Counted from the stretch's first letter, positions 1-8,204 are shown. The stretch is DNA of 12,074 bases from SZUA-430 sp034440175 (GCA_034440175.1 JAWXBO010000104.1:1-12074); one strand, 5' to 3'. Translations and numbers: made by a program. The notes: generated from the sequence alone by a model not told the origin.

Positions 1-141
1 CTGCGGCTGAACACCGAACTTGAGATCACAGACGCGTTTACCTGGGTGACCGAGTTCCGGAACATTAGCCGCAATTCGAACCTGGCGGCCTCGAACTATC
101 AAGAAAATATCGGAAGTGTTGCTTTTCGATACAGTTTCTGA
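1..141 (+). CDS. C-terminal end of an outer-membrane beta-barrel protein (5' truncated by the window)
   Basis: Frame 1 is open from the first base to a TGA at 139-141, giving the last 46 residues of a protein that begins outside the window. The tail alternates polar and hydrophobic residues, contains an SN...Y.EN pattern and ends in VAFRYSF. A C-terminal aromatic with alternating hydrophobics is the classic signal recognised by the BAM outer-membrane assembly machinery. The fragment recalls the last strands of BBP2-type porins or the barrels of TPR/surface-lipoprotein-assembly proteins, but it is too short to choose a family. It is on the same strand as the secretion operon, separated by 329 bp, so co-transcription is uncertain. 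It does not look like TolC, whose C-terminus is not a barrel strand of this kind. Confidence 0.6.
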   Translation: MRLNTELEITDAFTWVTEFRNISRNSNLAASNYQENIGSVAFRYSF

Positions 142-401
142 AAGTGCCTGCTTGTTTTGGCGCAACTGCAGAGCAAGCGTCCGCACCTAGCTAGGCGCTT
201 CGAAAGCCGTACTCCATTTAGTGGTCAAACGTCACGGATCGCCAAGATAGTTGTGTAAACCATGTTGCCGCTCATTGTGACTTTGCGCCCAACAAGAATA
301 GTGTACTGCAAACTGGAATAAATTACACAGTGCGCGGTAAAATGCCTTGCGAGAACGCATTGGCATGGGACTTGAACCACCCATATGAGTGAATAGGGAG
401 C

Positions 402-416
402 GTTGGCCCTTCCAAC
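402..416 (+). repeat. Small perfect hairpin in the leader of the secretion operon
   Basis: GTTGG at 402-406 and CCAAC at 412-416 form a 5-bp stem with a 5-nt loop (CCCTT). The loop bases, with the G at 406, can alternatively pair with AAGGGC at 443-448, closer to the ABC start codon. The two pairings exclude one another, so the leader could switch between them. No T tract follows, so it is not an intrinsic terminator. The stem is short and may be chance. Confidence 0.35.
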
Positions 417-429
417 AAGCGGGGATGCC

Positions 430-443
430 TGCGCGCGCGCGCA
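430..443. repeat. Alternating purine-pyrimidine palindrome (TGCGCGCGCGCGCA)
   Basis: A 14-bp self-complementary tract with six GC dinucleotides lies 27 bp upstream of the ABC transporter ATG. Alternating CG tracts of this kind favour left-handed Z-DNA under negative supercoiling and are prone to slippage. It sits in the likely 5' untranslated leader. Any regulatory role is inference. Confidence 0.6.
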
Positions 444-470
444 AGGGCTCATAAGTAACTGGATTGCAGC

Positions 471-2213
471 ATGAACAAGGCACGGACGAGCCTAATCGGT
501 AACGCATTGCACCGGTCGCGCAATGTGTTCCTCAGCGTCGGCTTCTTCAGTCTGTTTATCAATTTGGCGATGCTGAACAGTCCGCTGTTCATGCTGCAGG
601 TTTATGACCGCGTATTGACCTCGCAGAGCCAGGAAACACTTTTGTTTTTGACCATCCTTGCGCTCGGCATTTTGGGCTTTCAGTCGCTGGTTGAAGTTGC
701 GCGATCCGATTTGCTGGTGCGGGCCAGTTCACAACTTGACAGCGATCTGCGCAGTGACACTTTCGGTCTGTCGATGGCGAAAGAGCCCGGCGACGTCTCG
801 AGTGCGCATGGCTTGCGCGATCTCGACTCGATCCGGACTTTCTTTGCGGGACCCGGGCTCATTGCCTTGTTTGACGCGCCCTGGACACCAATTTTCCTGG
901 GCGTCATTTTCTTGATGCATCCGGCGCTCGGGTGCCTAGCGCTGGCAGGGGCGATTATCATTGTGGGGCTTGCCTATCTGGGCGAGGTGGTGACCGGCAG
1001 TCCGTTGACGGAAGCGGCACAGGCGCATCGGGACTCCGAGTATTTTGTCAGCACGCTGCACAACAATGCCGAGTCGGCCCGCTCAATGGGCATGGTCGGC
1101 AACGTGCAGAAAAGATGGCAGGAACACCATGAAGCGAGCTTGGCCTGGCAAGCATTGGCCAGCGACCGCGGCTCGCGGCTGAGCTCGGCCGCGAAGTTTG
1201 CGCGTCAGGCGCTGCAGATTCTCTCTTTGGGGCTTGGAGCCTACCTCGCGCTTCATAACGAGGTTTCAGCGGGCACGATTGTCGCGACGTCGATCATCAT
1301 GGGCCGGGCATTGGCGCCCATTGAGGCTGCCATCGGCCAATGGAAGCGGTTCATTCAGGCACGCCAGTCCTACGCGCGGCTGAGCGCGGTGTTGCAGTCT
1401 GGTCAAGATGCGACACGCACGGAATTGCCGCCACCGGAAGGCAACTATAAACTGGACGATGTGTGGATGCGGTATCCCGGCGTGAAGGAGCCGTCTTTGC
1501 GCAATATCGCTTTTGAACTGGCGCCCGGTGAAGTCCTCGGGATCATCGGTGCTACTGGTTCCGGTAAAACGACGCTGGCCCGGTTGATGATTGGGGCGCT
1601 CAAACCGACCGCCGGTAACGTCCGGCTGGACGGGGTCGAAGTGTCGGATTGGGCGTCAAGCGAACTGGGGCCGTCGGTGGGATATCTGGCGCAAGACGTG
1701 GAGTTGATGGAAGGCACGATTGCGGAAAATATTTCGCGCTACGGCGAGCACAATTCGGCGGCCATTATCGAAGCGGCGAAAATTGCCAGCGCCCATGACT
1801 TTATCCTGACGCTACCCAACGCTTATGAGACGTTGATCGGCGAGCGTGGGAAACTTCTTTCCGGCGGGCAACGCCAGCGCGTGGCCCTGGCGCGGGCGAT
1901 TTACGGCAACACCAAAGTCGTGGTGCTTGACGAACCCAATGCCAATCTTGACGCTGCGGGTGAATCTGATCTTCGCCGGGCGGTTGAGTTACTGAAGCAG
2001 CAAAAACGCACTGTCGTGATCGTCACCCACAGGCCAGGCATCCTGCCTGCGGTCGACAAACTTGCGGTGATGAAGGCCGGCCAAATTGCCTCGTACGGCC
2101 CGCGCGATGAAGTTCTCGCCGCTCTGAACAAAGCCGCTGCGGACGCCGCGCGGGTTCCCTCCAATGTAACGCCTCTTGAGACCCGCCATGCAACAACCAA
2201 AATCCAGTCCTAG
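471..2213 (+). CDS. Type I secretion system permease/ATPase (PrtD family)
   Basis: 580-residue inner-membrane ABC exporter half-transporter that would dimerise and power export of an unfolded protein through a type I secretion channel. The N-terminal half is the membrane domain: hydrophobic segments begin near residue 19, and the family-typical stretch ML.SPLFMLQVYDRVL follows at about 34-48. There is no N-terminal peptidase domain, so it is PrtD/LapB-like, not a bacteriocin exporter. The nucleotide-binding domain is complete: Walker A GATGSGKT at 360-367 (K366), Q-loop Q408, signature LSGGQ at 463-467, Walker B VVVLDE ending D487-E488, and switch H520. ATG at 471 gives the usual family N-terminus; the ribosome site is weak (GGA at 461-463). 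The gene overlaps the HlyD-type adaptor by 26 bp, so the two form an operon. The substrate cannot be named: no RTX repeat protein is present in the window. Confidence 0.93.
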   Translation: MNKARTSLIGNALHRSRNVFLSVGFFSLFINLAMLNSPLFMLQVYDRVLTSQSQETLLFLTILALGILGFQSLVEVARSDLLVRASSQLDSDLRSDTFGLSMAKEPGDVSSAHGLRDLDSIRTFFAGPGLIALFDAPWTPIFLGVIFLMHPALGCLALAGAIIIVGLAYLGEVVTGSPLTEAAQAHRDSEYFVSTLHNNAESARSMGMVGNVQKRWQEHHEASLAWQALASDRGSRLSSAAKFARQALQILSLGLGAYLALHNEVSAGTIVATSIIMGRALAPIEAAIGQWKRFIQARQSYARLSAVLQSGQDATRTELPPPEGNYKLDDVWMRYPGVKEPSLRNIAFELAPGEVLGIIGATGSGKTTLARLMIGALKPTAGNVRLDGVEVSDWASSELGPSVGYLAQDVELMEGTIAENISRYGEHNSAAIIEAAKIASAHDFILTLPNAYETLIGERGKLLSGGQRQRVALARAIYGNTKVVVLDEPNANLDAAGESDLRRAVELLKQQKRTVVIVTHRPGILPAVDKLAVMKAGQIASYGPRDEVLAALNKAAADAARVPSNVTPLETRHATTKIQS

Positions 2214-3531
2214 ACGCCCCAATTGGCCGGATAAAATTCCGAGCCTGCAAACAAATACGAAGCGGGCGATGATTTTCGGCTTCGGTTTGATTGCCGCGAC
2301 GATTGGCGGATTTGGCATTTGGAGTATAACGGTTCCGATCGCGAGCGCCATCGTTGCGAACGGCCAGATCGTGGTGGCCTCGAAGCGCAAGCAGATTCAG
2401 CATCCCACGGGCGGCGCCATCCGCGCGATCAAGGTCGATGACGGTGAGTTCGTGAAGGCGGGCGCCGTTTTGGTGGAGCTTGAAGATGCCGACGCGATTG
2501 AACGCTTCACGCGCGGCCGGGATTCCTACTATCTGGCGCTGGCAACGGAGGCCCGGTTGAAAGCAGAATCCCTGAACCTTGAGCACCCGCAATTCAGTCC
2601 GGAATTGCTTGGCGTGGCTGCCAAGGATTCATCGGTCCAGGCGCTGCTCGACGGGCAACGTCAGCTTTTCACCGCGCGGCGTTCTGAACTGCACGGGCAG
2701 CTTTCGATCATTGAGGAAACACAGGAACAGCTCAAGAATGAACTGAAAGGACTGGAGTCGGATCGCAGTGCCGCCAATCAGCAGATTGCGATGTCAAAAA
2801 AAGAACTCGACGTCGTCGAAGACCTTTACAAGAAAGGGTATACGACACGGTCGCGCGTGTTTTCGCTCAATCGCGAGATTTCACAGCTCAGCGGAAATTC
2901 CGGCCGCTCGGTTGCAATGATTGCGCGGACGAGAAGTTCGATTGTCGAAAACGAACTCAAACTGTTGCAGGCGCGCAATCAGATCCAAACTGTTATCCAG
3001 GGTGATCTGCGCGACGTACAAGCAAAAATTCCCAACCTGCGCGAGCAGTTTCGCGCCGCCGCGCAAGCCTATGAGCGCATGACGATACGCGCGCCGGTGT
3101 CGGGCAACGTGCTGGCGCCGAAACTGACGACCGTGGGCTCGGTGGTGAGACCGGGCGAAACAATTCTCGAGATTGTACCCAAGGACGACCGCCTGATGGT
3201 GGAAGTGCAATTGCGCACCAATGAAGTAGATTCAGTGCATGTTGGTTTGCAGACCGAAATTCAATTTACCGGACTTAGTCAGCGCGACATTCCGCGTCTG
3301 TATGGCAATGTCGTCTATGTGTCAGCGGACTCCATTCAAGACCCCCGATCGAGCGCGATGTATTTCATTGCTCACATTGACGTTTCAGAGAGTGAGCTGC
3401 GACGCCTGGGAACGCAAGTGCTGCAGCCTGGAATGCCTGCGTCGGTCATGATCAAAACCGGCGAGCGCACGGCGCTTGCTTATTTGACGCAACCGCTCAC
3501 AGACAGCATCACGCGAGCCTGGCGGGAATAG
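2188..3531 (+). CDS. HlyD-family type I secretion periplasmic adaptor subunit
   Basis: 447-residue membrane-fusion protein that bridges the ABC exporter to an outer-membrane channel. A short cytoplasmic N-terminus is followed by one membrane segment at about 28-48, then the first half of a lipoyl-like domain (about 81-103, KVDDGEFVKAGAVL), a long coiled-coil hairpin (about 165-290), the second lipoyl half (about 299-312, IRAPVSGNVLAPK) and a beta-barrel domain. It ends with the family-typical LQPGMPASVMIKTGERTAL...RE. I chose ATG 2188 over the in-frame TTG at 2176: a GAG at 2178-2180 lies 7 nt before the ATG, while nothing precedes the TTG. The start lies inside the end of the ABC gene, implying translational coupling. 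No TolC homologue is nearby, so the outer-membrane factor is presumably encoded elsewhere. Confidence 0.92.
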   Translation: MQQPKSSPRRPNWPDKIPSLQTNTKRAMIFGFGLIAATIGGFGIWSITVPIASAIVANGQIVVASKRKQIQHPTGGAIRAIKVDDGEFVKAGAVLVELEDADAIERFTRGRDSYYLALATEARLKAESLNLEHPQFSPELLGVAAKDSSVQALLDGQRQLFTARRSELHGQLSIIEETQEQLKNELKGLESDRSAANQQIAMSKKELDVVEDLYKKGYTTRSRVFSLNREISQLSGNSGRSVAMIARTRSSIVENELKLLQARNQIQTVIQGDLRDVQAKIPNLREQFRAAAQAYERMTIRAPVSGNVLAPKLTTVGSVVRPGETILEIVPKDDRLMVEVQLRTNEVDSVHVGLQTEIQFTGLSQRDIPRLYGNVVYVSADSIQDPRSSAMYFIAHIDVSESELRRLGTQVLQPGMPASVMIKTGERTALAYLTQPLTDSITRAWRE

Positions 3532-3535
3532 GCGG

Positions 3536-4924
3536 TTATTTTCCCCAGCGCCTGAGGTGCGCCCCCAGAATGCAATCGGCGTATATGTCGTTGAGTACGC
3601 CGATTTCCTTCTTGCTGATCTTCCCCGGCCGGTTGATCAGGGCGTCATAGGCCGCTTTGTTTCTCTGCGCCGTTGCTTGATGGACTTTCTGCAATTGAAC
3701 CGGGCAGGCGTTCCAGATGGCGAGCGCACGTACGGCGTGGGCCTTTGCTGAAGCCCGGCCCGCTTCGGCGGTGCCACCACTATTGACTTCGGCGCGCGTG
3801 ATGTCGGTCTCTTCAATGACGCAAAATGCACCCAGCGCCGGATAAAGGGTTTCTGCCGAAGCAATCTCGTCTCCGGTTGGTTCGGACTGCGGTGCCGCAT
3901 CTGCATCAGTGGTGCCCAGGGCCACGGACTCGCGTTCGGCGCACACTTTCGTTTGACTGACCTGGAGTGCGCAGCGTGCGGCGTCGAACTTGTCGTTCGC
4001 CAATGCGCACAGGATTTTTGCCGCGCGTGTGGCGCCGTATTTGGCTGCGATTTCCTCTTTGAAATAGGCCCATTTGTCAGCTGTGTCTTCAACAGCCGCA
4101 GACACGGCGCGTGCGAAATTGCCATTGATCTTGCCGCGCGGGCTGGTGCCAAGGCCGCCTTGTCCACGACCAATTGGGCCCCGGTCTTTGCTTAGATCTT
4201 CGCGCAGAACGCGGATCTGGCCGACGAGTGGTGGAAGCGTTCCGTACTCACATCCGAACGTAATGCCCAATAGCGATAAGTCTCCCGGACAGCCACTCAT
4301 GAGGCCGTCGGGAAAGCCTATGGACTGGCGCGGATCAAACCATTTGGCAGGGCCGGACTGGCCGAGGCCGGGAGCGTTGGTGGCCGAGAGCGGCCGTTTG
4401 GCTGGACGGTCTACCCAATTTGAATTGGCGTAGAAGTCCTGGGCTGTATGAAAAGCCAAACCCAAATGTTCGAGCACGTTGCATTTGGCGCTGCTGCCGC
4501 GCCCGATGAAGCGGCAATCGAGCGCCGTGTTGGCGGCGGTGGGTTTGGCCAGTTCTCTCGACCACGCGACGGCGCTGTCTATTTGTGTGATGACATATTC
4601 GCGGCAGGCAACGAGTGCTGCTTGTGCTGCGGCTTGGGTTTGGGCGTAGGGGTCCTGCCCTGCGAGAAAGTCACCGCCATCGCAGTGCGATGGTGCATTG
4701 GCAAGCAGGCCCCTGCCCGACTGGTCGGGAGCACCGACGGCGCCAGGATCTTCGCCTTTGCCCGCGAGCATATCTGTCGTGAGCGGGCCCAGATCTTTCA
4801 CCGCCGCGCGGGTTATTTTCTCGTGCTCCGAGCCGACGTTGTGCGTGCCTGGTTTCGTGCCGAAGGCAAACGCGTTGGCCGCCAGCGCGCAGGAAAGAAC
4901 TATGATACTCAATGCTCGCGACAT
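3536..4924 (-). CDS. Exported cysteine-rich protein resembling Het-C / zinc-dependent phospholipase C fold
   Basis: 462 residues. A Sec signal peptide is clear: MSR, a hydrophobic core, and a likely cut after A20 (AFA|FG). The mature part shows HEKITRAA around H34, HCDGGDF at 80-86, and EHLGLAFHTAQDFYANSNW at 152-170. The last resembles the LG.ALHT.QDFYAHSNW signature of Het-C-like proteins, relatives of zinc-dependent phospholipase C, in which the H...D pair (here H159 and D163) and other His/Asp residues bind metal. The usual AHSNW is ANSNW here (N167), so one expected histidine is missing. Twelve cysteines in the mature chain suggest several disulfides and a periplasmic or extracellular location. 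Enzymatic activity is not established. The gene runs head-on into the secretion operon (4 bp between stops) and is divergent from the TPR gene. Having a Sec signal, it is not an obvious type I substrate. Family assignment is from motif memory only. Confidence 0.6.
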   Translation of the reverse strand: MSRALSIIVLSCALAANAFAFGTKPGTHNVGSEHEKITRAAVKDLGPLTTDMLAGKGEDPGAVGAPDQSGRGLLANAPSHCDGGDFLAGQDPYAQTQAAAQAALVACREYVITQIDSAVAWSRELAKPTAANTALDCRFIGRGSSAKCNVLEHLGLAFHTAQDFYANSNWVDRPAKRPLSATNAPGLGQSGPAKWFDPRQSIGFPDGLMSGCPGDLSLLGITFGCEYGTLPPLVGQIRVLREDLSKDRGPIGRGQGGLGTSPRGKINGNFARAVSAAVEDTADKWAYFKEEIAAKYGATRAAKILCALANDKFDAARCALQVSQTKVCAERESVALGTTDADAAPQSEPTGDEIASAETLYPALGAFCVIEETDITRAEVNSGGTAEAGRASAKAHAVRALAIWNACPVQLQKVHQATAQRNKAAYDALINRPGKISKKEIGVLNDIYADCILGAHLRRWGK

Positions 4925-5041
4925 TTCTTGGCCTGATTTTGTCTTGCTGGGTGTTTGTTGATCCGGAATTCTATCGTCATTTCAAGATTGCGGCTACAGT
5001 CGATGAACTGAGACTCGCGTTCGTGTACGAGGATGTTAGCC

Positions 5042-6529
5042 ATGATATACCGCAATTTTGCAATCGCCGCAGCATGCGTTGTGCTGGTCTTCGCGCTTGG
5101 CGCAAATGCGCCTGCACGGGCAGACGTGGAGGCCGACTTCAAGGCTGCGGACGCTGCCTACAATGCCGGCAAGTATGCCGAGGCGGAGAGGCTGACGACT
5201 ATTGTATTGAAGGCCGACCTTAATCCGCAAGGGCGGGTGCGGGTCCTCATTCTGCGCGGGATCTCGCGCAATAGCTTGGGCAAATACAAACTCGCCGTCG
5301 ACGATTTCAACAAGGCCTTCACACTGAGCGACAAGGTGAACAAGGGCGTCATTCGCTATGACCGCCTGCTCGCCCTCATCAACCTCGAAGATTTCAGCGG
5401 CGCCTACAAGGATTTGCTGGTGCTGGCGCAGTCTTATCCGAAAGACATCAAGGATGTGACGCTACGCAACATCTTTTCGGTTGGACGCCATCTGCTGAAA
5501 ACCGAGCGGAACGACGATTGGTTGGCGCTGCTGCTGGCGCTCAAAAAAGCAAACTACCGAAACCCCGACCGCGTCACGACGACGGACTATCTGTACTTGC
5601 ACCTTATTCGCGAACTGACGGATCACCAGCGGACGGAAGACGCCATTCCGCTTGTTGCAGATCTTTCGGAGTATGGCGTGCTGATGGAGATCAGCACGCA
5701 GGCCCGCTATGCAACCCTGCGCGCGGCGCCCGGCATTTCGGCGCTGCTGCAACCGCGAGATTTTGCGGCGCGCCAACTTGCCACTGCGCAAAAAGTTGCG
5801 GCGCAGAACGCGAAGAATCTGAAAGCTATGACTTGGTTGGTGGAGGCGTTGCGGCTCAACGGGCGCTATGACGACGCCGTGCGCGCAGCACAAGACGTGC
5901 TGAAGGCACCTGCAAAATTCGACAAGGACGAGGAGTCGATACTGTGGCTCAAGAACGAACTTGCCTACGCGCTTCAGGCGCAAGGCCGGTTCGTTGAAGC
6001 CAACGCCGTGCTTCAGCCACTTTTGAAACTGGACGTGAAAGCCAACTCGTCTCTCGTCAATCAGTTCATCAATCTTGGTACCATGATGTTGAAGCAGGGT
6101 CTCTATCTAGAGGCCATGACCACAGCAGCGAGGGCTCATGGACATTCGAGTGCGTACGGCGAGAAGATTATTTCCTACGTCAATGCTTGTGCCCTTTTTC
6201 GACTTGGAAAGGCCGCGCAAGCGCAAGCTATCCTCCTGGACATGCTGAAAAAGCCCGAAGACAACTATGAAATTGTTACGGATGCCGCGTTGTGCCTGAA
6301 GAATGAGGGTCAGGCGGCTGCGATTGTTGTCAAACGCCTGCAAGACAAGGAACAGGCGAATTCGATGCTTTCAGAATTGCAGCTGTGCCGGGAGAATCCC
6401 AAGCGCCCGGCGCTGGCGCGCGAGACACGGGCCGGCCTGATGCGCGTGCGCATACGGGCGGAGGTGAAACTAGCCATCGCCCCGGTGGGTGTGATCATTA
6501 ACGCGCAGATCGCATGCGGGGACGACTGA
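5042..6529 (+). CDS. Exported tetratricopeptide-repeat protein of unknown function
   Basis: 495 residues. A Sec signal peptide spans about 1-27 (hydrophobic core, cut at ARA|DV). TPR-like helix pairs follow: about 29-62 (ADAAYNAGKYAEAERL) and 64-98 (SLGKYKLAVDDFNKAF) are the clearest, then repeats near 261-290, 303-335 and 342-400. The protein is probably periplasmic and acts as a protein-protein scaffold; nothing shows a catalytic domain. I chose ATG 5042 over ATG 5033 because GAGG at 5029-5032 lies 9 nt before 5042 and abuts 5033. It is divergent from the Het-C-like gene across 117 bp, in which I could not define promoters, and its stop lies 1 bp from the stop of the convergent cation transporter. 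The partner protein is unknown; the secretion operon or the beta-barrel gene are possibilities, unsupported beyond proximity. Confidence 0.75.
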   Translation: MIYRNFAIAAACVVLVFALGANAPARADVEADFKAADAAYNAGKYAEAERLTTIVLKADLNPQGRVRVLILRGISRNSLGKYKLAVDDFNKAFTLSDKVNKGVIRYDRLLALINLEDFSGAYKDLLVLAQSYPKDIKDVTLRNIFSVGRHLLKTERNDDWLALLLALKKANYRNPDRVTTTDYLYLHLIRELTDHQRTEDAIPLVADLSEYGVLMEISTQARYATLRAAPGISALLQPRDFAARQLATAQKVAAQNAKNLKAMTWLVEALRLNGRYDDAVRAAQDVLKAPAKFDKDEESILWLKNELAYALQAQGRFVEANAVLQPLLKLDVKANSSLVNQFINLGTMMLKQGLYLEAMTTAARAHGHSSAYGEKIISYVNACALFRLGKAAQAQAILLDMLKKPEDNYEIVTDAALCLKNEGQAAAIVVKRLQDKEQANSMLSELQLCRENPKRPALARETRAGLMRVRIRAEVKLAIAPVGVIINAQIACGDD

Positions 6530-6530
6530 T

Positions 6531-7463
6531 TTATTTCCGGTCAAGTGCCATCATGGTTTCGTAACCGGCGGGGTCCTGATGGGTGAGGACTTCGGCTTCG
6601 GGAAAGGCTTGTTGGATCGCCGCTTCAACTTCGTCGCTGATGTGGTGGGCTTCGATCAGGGTCATTTGGGCGGGAAGTTCCAGGTGCATCTGAATAAATG
6701 CTCTGTGGCCGGCGCGGCGCGTGCGCAGGTCGTGCAGGCTGACGACGGCTTTGTGTTGGGCCACGATGTCTTTGATGCGTTGACGATCGGCGTCGTCGAA
6801 TTCGTGGTCCATGAGTTCGTCGAATGAGCCACGCAGAATGTTGAAGGCGCCCCACCCTATGGTTGCGGCGATGGCAAGACCGATGAGCGGGTCAGCAAGC
6901 GTCCAACCCCATAGTCCCGCAAGAACAAAAGCCGCAACGACGCCAAGATTTGTGAAAATGTCGGTTAAGTAGTGCAGTTGATCGGCGCCGATGGCGAGCG
7001 AGCGCGTGCGGGCGATGACGTAACGCTGAAACACGACGAGGGCGACAGTGAGGGCTAGCGAGATAGCCATGACGAGGAGGCCGGTCGCGGACTGCTCAAC
7101 GGCCTGCGGCGCGACGAGGCGTTCCAGCGATTGAAACAAAAGGAATGCCGCTGATCCGCCGATGAAGGCCGCCTGCCCCAAGCCCGCCAGCGCTTCGGCC
7201 TTGCCGTGGCCGAAGCGATGCTCTTCGTCGGCGGGGGTCAAGGCATGGCGGACGGCGATGAGGTTCAGTCCGGAGGCGACCAAATCCAAAGTCGAGTCGA
7301 CAAGGGACGCCAGCATCGCGACCGAGCCTGTCGCAATCCAGGCCCAGATTTTGACGGCGATCAGAATCGCTGCGACCAAAACAGCTGCATGGGTCGCCAG
7401 GCGCTTCAAGCGTTCTGCATCGGGGGCAGAAGGGGTACGACGGAGTGCGCTGGTGCTGCTCAT
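6531..7463 (-). CDS. fieF: Cation diffusion facilitator (YiiP/FieF-like Zn2+/Fe2+ efflux transporter)
   Basis: 310-residue inner-membrane antiporter predicted to expel divalent metal in exchange for protons. About six membrane helices (roughly residues 25-215) precede a cytoplasmic metal-binding domain. The transport site matches E. coli YiiP by spacing: D56 and D60 in DSTLD, H164 and D168 in HYLTD. The cytoplasmic site is also conserved: H244 in LHDLRTR, H260 in IQMHLEL, H295 and D297 in HQDP. Start: the ATG at 7461-7463 overlaps the pdxH stop as ATGA, a classic coupled junction. An upstream in-frame GTG at 7485-7487 would give 8 extra residues within pdxH and is less likely. Second gene of a pdxH operon. 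The exact metal (Zn, Fe, Cd) cannot be read from sequence; an Asp/Asp/His/Asp site is usual for Zn/Cd/Fe transporters. Confidence 0.9.
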   Translation of the reverse strand: MSSTSALRRTPSAPDAERLKRLATHAAVLVAAILIAVKIWAWIATGSVAMLASLVDSTLDLVASGLNLIAVRHALTPADEEHRFGHGKAEALAGLGQAAFIGGSAAFLLFQSLERLVAPQAVEQSATGLLVMAISLALTVALVVFQRYVIARTRSLAIGADQLHYLTDIFTNLGVVAAFVLAGLWGWTLADPLIGLAIAATIGWGAFNILRGSFDELMDHEFDDADRQRIKDIVAQHKAVVSLHDLRTRRAGHRAFIQMHLELPAQMTLIEAHHISDEVEAAIQQAFPEAEVLTHQDPAGYETMMALDRK

Positions 7464-8089
7464 GGAAAAAGCCGCTCGTTGTGCCACGGACCAGTGAGCG
7501 TGGCTCGACGGTAGACAAGCCGGTCGTGCAGGCGGAACGGACGGTCGCGCCAGAATTCGATTTCCAGCGGCGCGAGGCGAAAGCCCGACCAGTGTGCCGG
7601 ACGCGGGACTTTGCCCAGGGCATATTTTATGGCGAAAATGGCGACTTCTTTCTCGAGCTCAAAGCGCCCTTTGAGGGGGCGGGACTGTCGCGAGGCCCAG
7701 GCGCCGATCTGGCTGTCCTTAGGGCGCGAGGCAAAATAGGATTCAGCTTCGGCGGGGGTAACCTGATGAACGGTTCCGCGGACGCGAATCTGCCGGCGAA
7801 TCGATTTCCAATGGAAACAGAGCGCCGCCTTTTGCGCGCTCAACAATTCGACGCCTTTTGCACTTTCGAAGTTGGTGTAAAAGACAAAGCCCCCAGGATC
7901 GACGCCCTTCAGCAGCACCATGCGCACGTTTGGCATGCCGTTGGTATCGACGGTCGCCAGTGCCATGGCGTTTGGGTCATTGGGCTCTTTTGTTCCGGCA
8001 AGCGACAGCCATTCGCCAAATTGCGCGAATGGATCGTCGCTTGCGGCCATTTCAGACGAGCCGTCCCCTAACTTCTTGTCATCTTGCAT
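7460..8089 (-). CDS. pdxH: Pyridoxamine/pyridoxine 5'-phosphate oxidase
   Basis: 209-residue cytosolic FMN enzyme that oxidises pyridoxine or pyridoxamine phosphate to pyridoxal 5'-phosphate, the last step of PLP synthesis and salvage. Family landmarks occur in order: RMVLLKG (56-62), FYTNFESAKGVEL (70-82), HWKSIRRQIRVRG (93-105), SRPKDSQIGAWAS (121-133), HWSGFRL (166-172) and the substrate-binding RLHDR (186-190), ending RLFP. Length is normal. The reading frame stays open upstream to 8275, but ATG 8089 gives the expected short N-terminus; no good Shine-Dalgarno precedes it. Its TGA overlaps the ATG of the cation transporter, so the pair is an operon. A TATACT hexamer on this strand (8122-8127) is a possible -10, with no good -35. 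Confidence 0.95.
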   Translation of the reverse strand: MQDDKKLGDGSSEMAASDDPFAQFGEWLSLAGTKEPNDPNAMALATVDTNGMPNVRMVLLKGVDPGGFVFYTNFESAKGVELLSAQKAALCFHWKSIRRQIRVRGTVHQVTPAEAESYFASRPKDSQIGAWASRQSRPLKGRFELEKEVAIFAIKYALGKVPRPAHWSGFRLAPLEIEFWRDRPFRLHDRLVYRRATLTGPWHNERLFP

Positions 8090-8204
8090 GCGATTGGCGC
8101 TGCGCTGTGGCGGGTTGGTCAAGTATATAGAGGACTTGCGTTGCGGCGCGCAGGGTTTGTTCGCCGCAGGTTTTTGATTGCACTTGAGAGCTGCTTGCAA
8201 GTCC

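Larger units (their letters stand above)
142..470. other. 329-bp intergenic spacer upstream of the secretion operon
   Basis: No convincing reading frame: the short minus-strand frames here lack any recognisable protein and lack a start context. It holds small inverted repeats: CCTAGCTAGG at 186-195, a 7-bp pair TGTGTAA (252-258) and TTACACA (323-329), an ATGGG/CCCAT pair (365-369 and 380-384), a GTTGG/CCAAC hairpin (402-416) and an alternating GC tract (430-443). I could not find a -35/-10 pair with acceptable spacing or a T-tailed terminator. The promoter of the downstream ABC gene should lie here, but it is not resolved by eye. Confidence 0.5.

Noticed and set aside
362..384. Minus strand reads GGTTCAAGTCC, like a tRNA T-arm, suggesting a tRNA gene or attachment-site remnant.
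   Set aside because: The flanking T-stem does not pair beyond two bases, and no acceptor stem, CCA end or anticodon arm is visible.
225..507. Minus-strand open frames of 75 and 91 codons in the spacer before the secretion operon.
   Set aside because: They begin with non-ATG codons or without a ribosome site, show no recognisable protein features, and one runs into the ABC gene.
3953..4936. Long plus-strand frames opposite the Het-C-like gene (80-162 codons).
   Set aside because: They are antisense shadows in a GC-rich gene; the minus-strand frame has the signal peptide and conserved motifs.
8122..8129. TATATA/TATACT box in the pdxH-Sel1 divergent spacer as a promoter.
   Set aside because: No acceptable -35 at 16-18 bp on either strand, so it is mentioned only in the pdxH entry.
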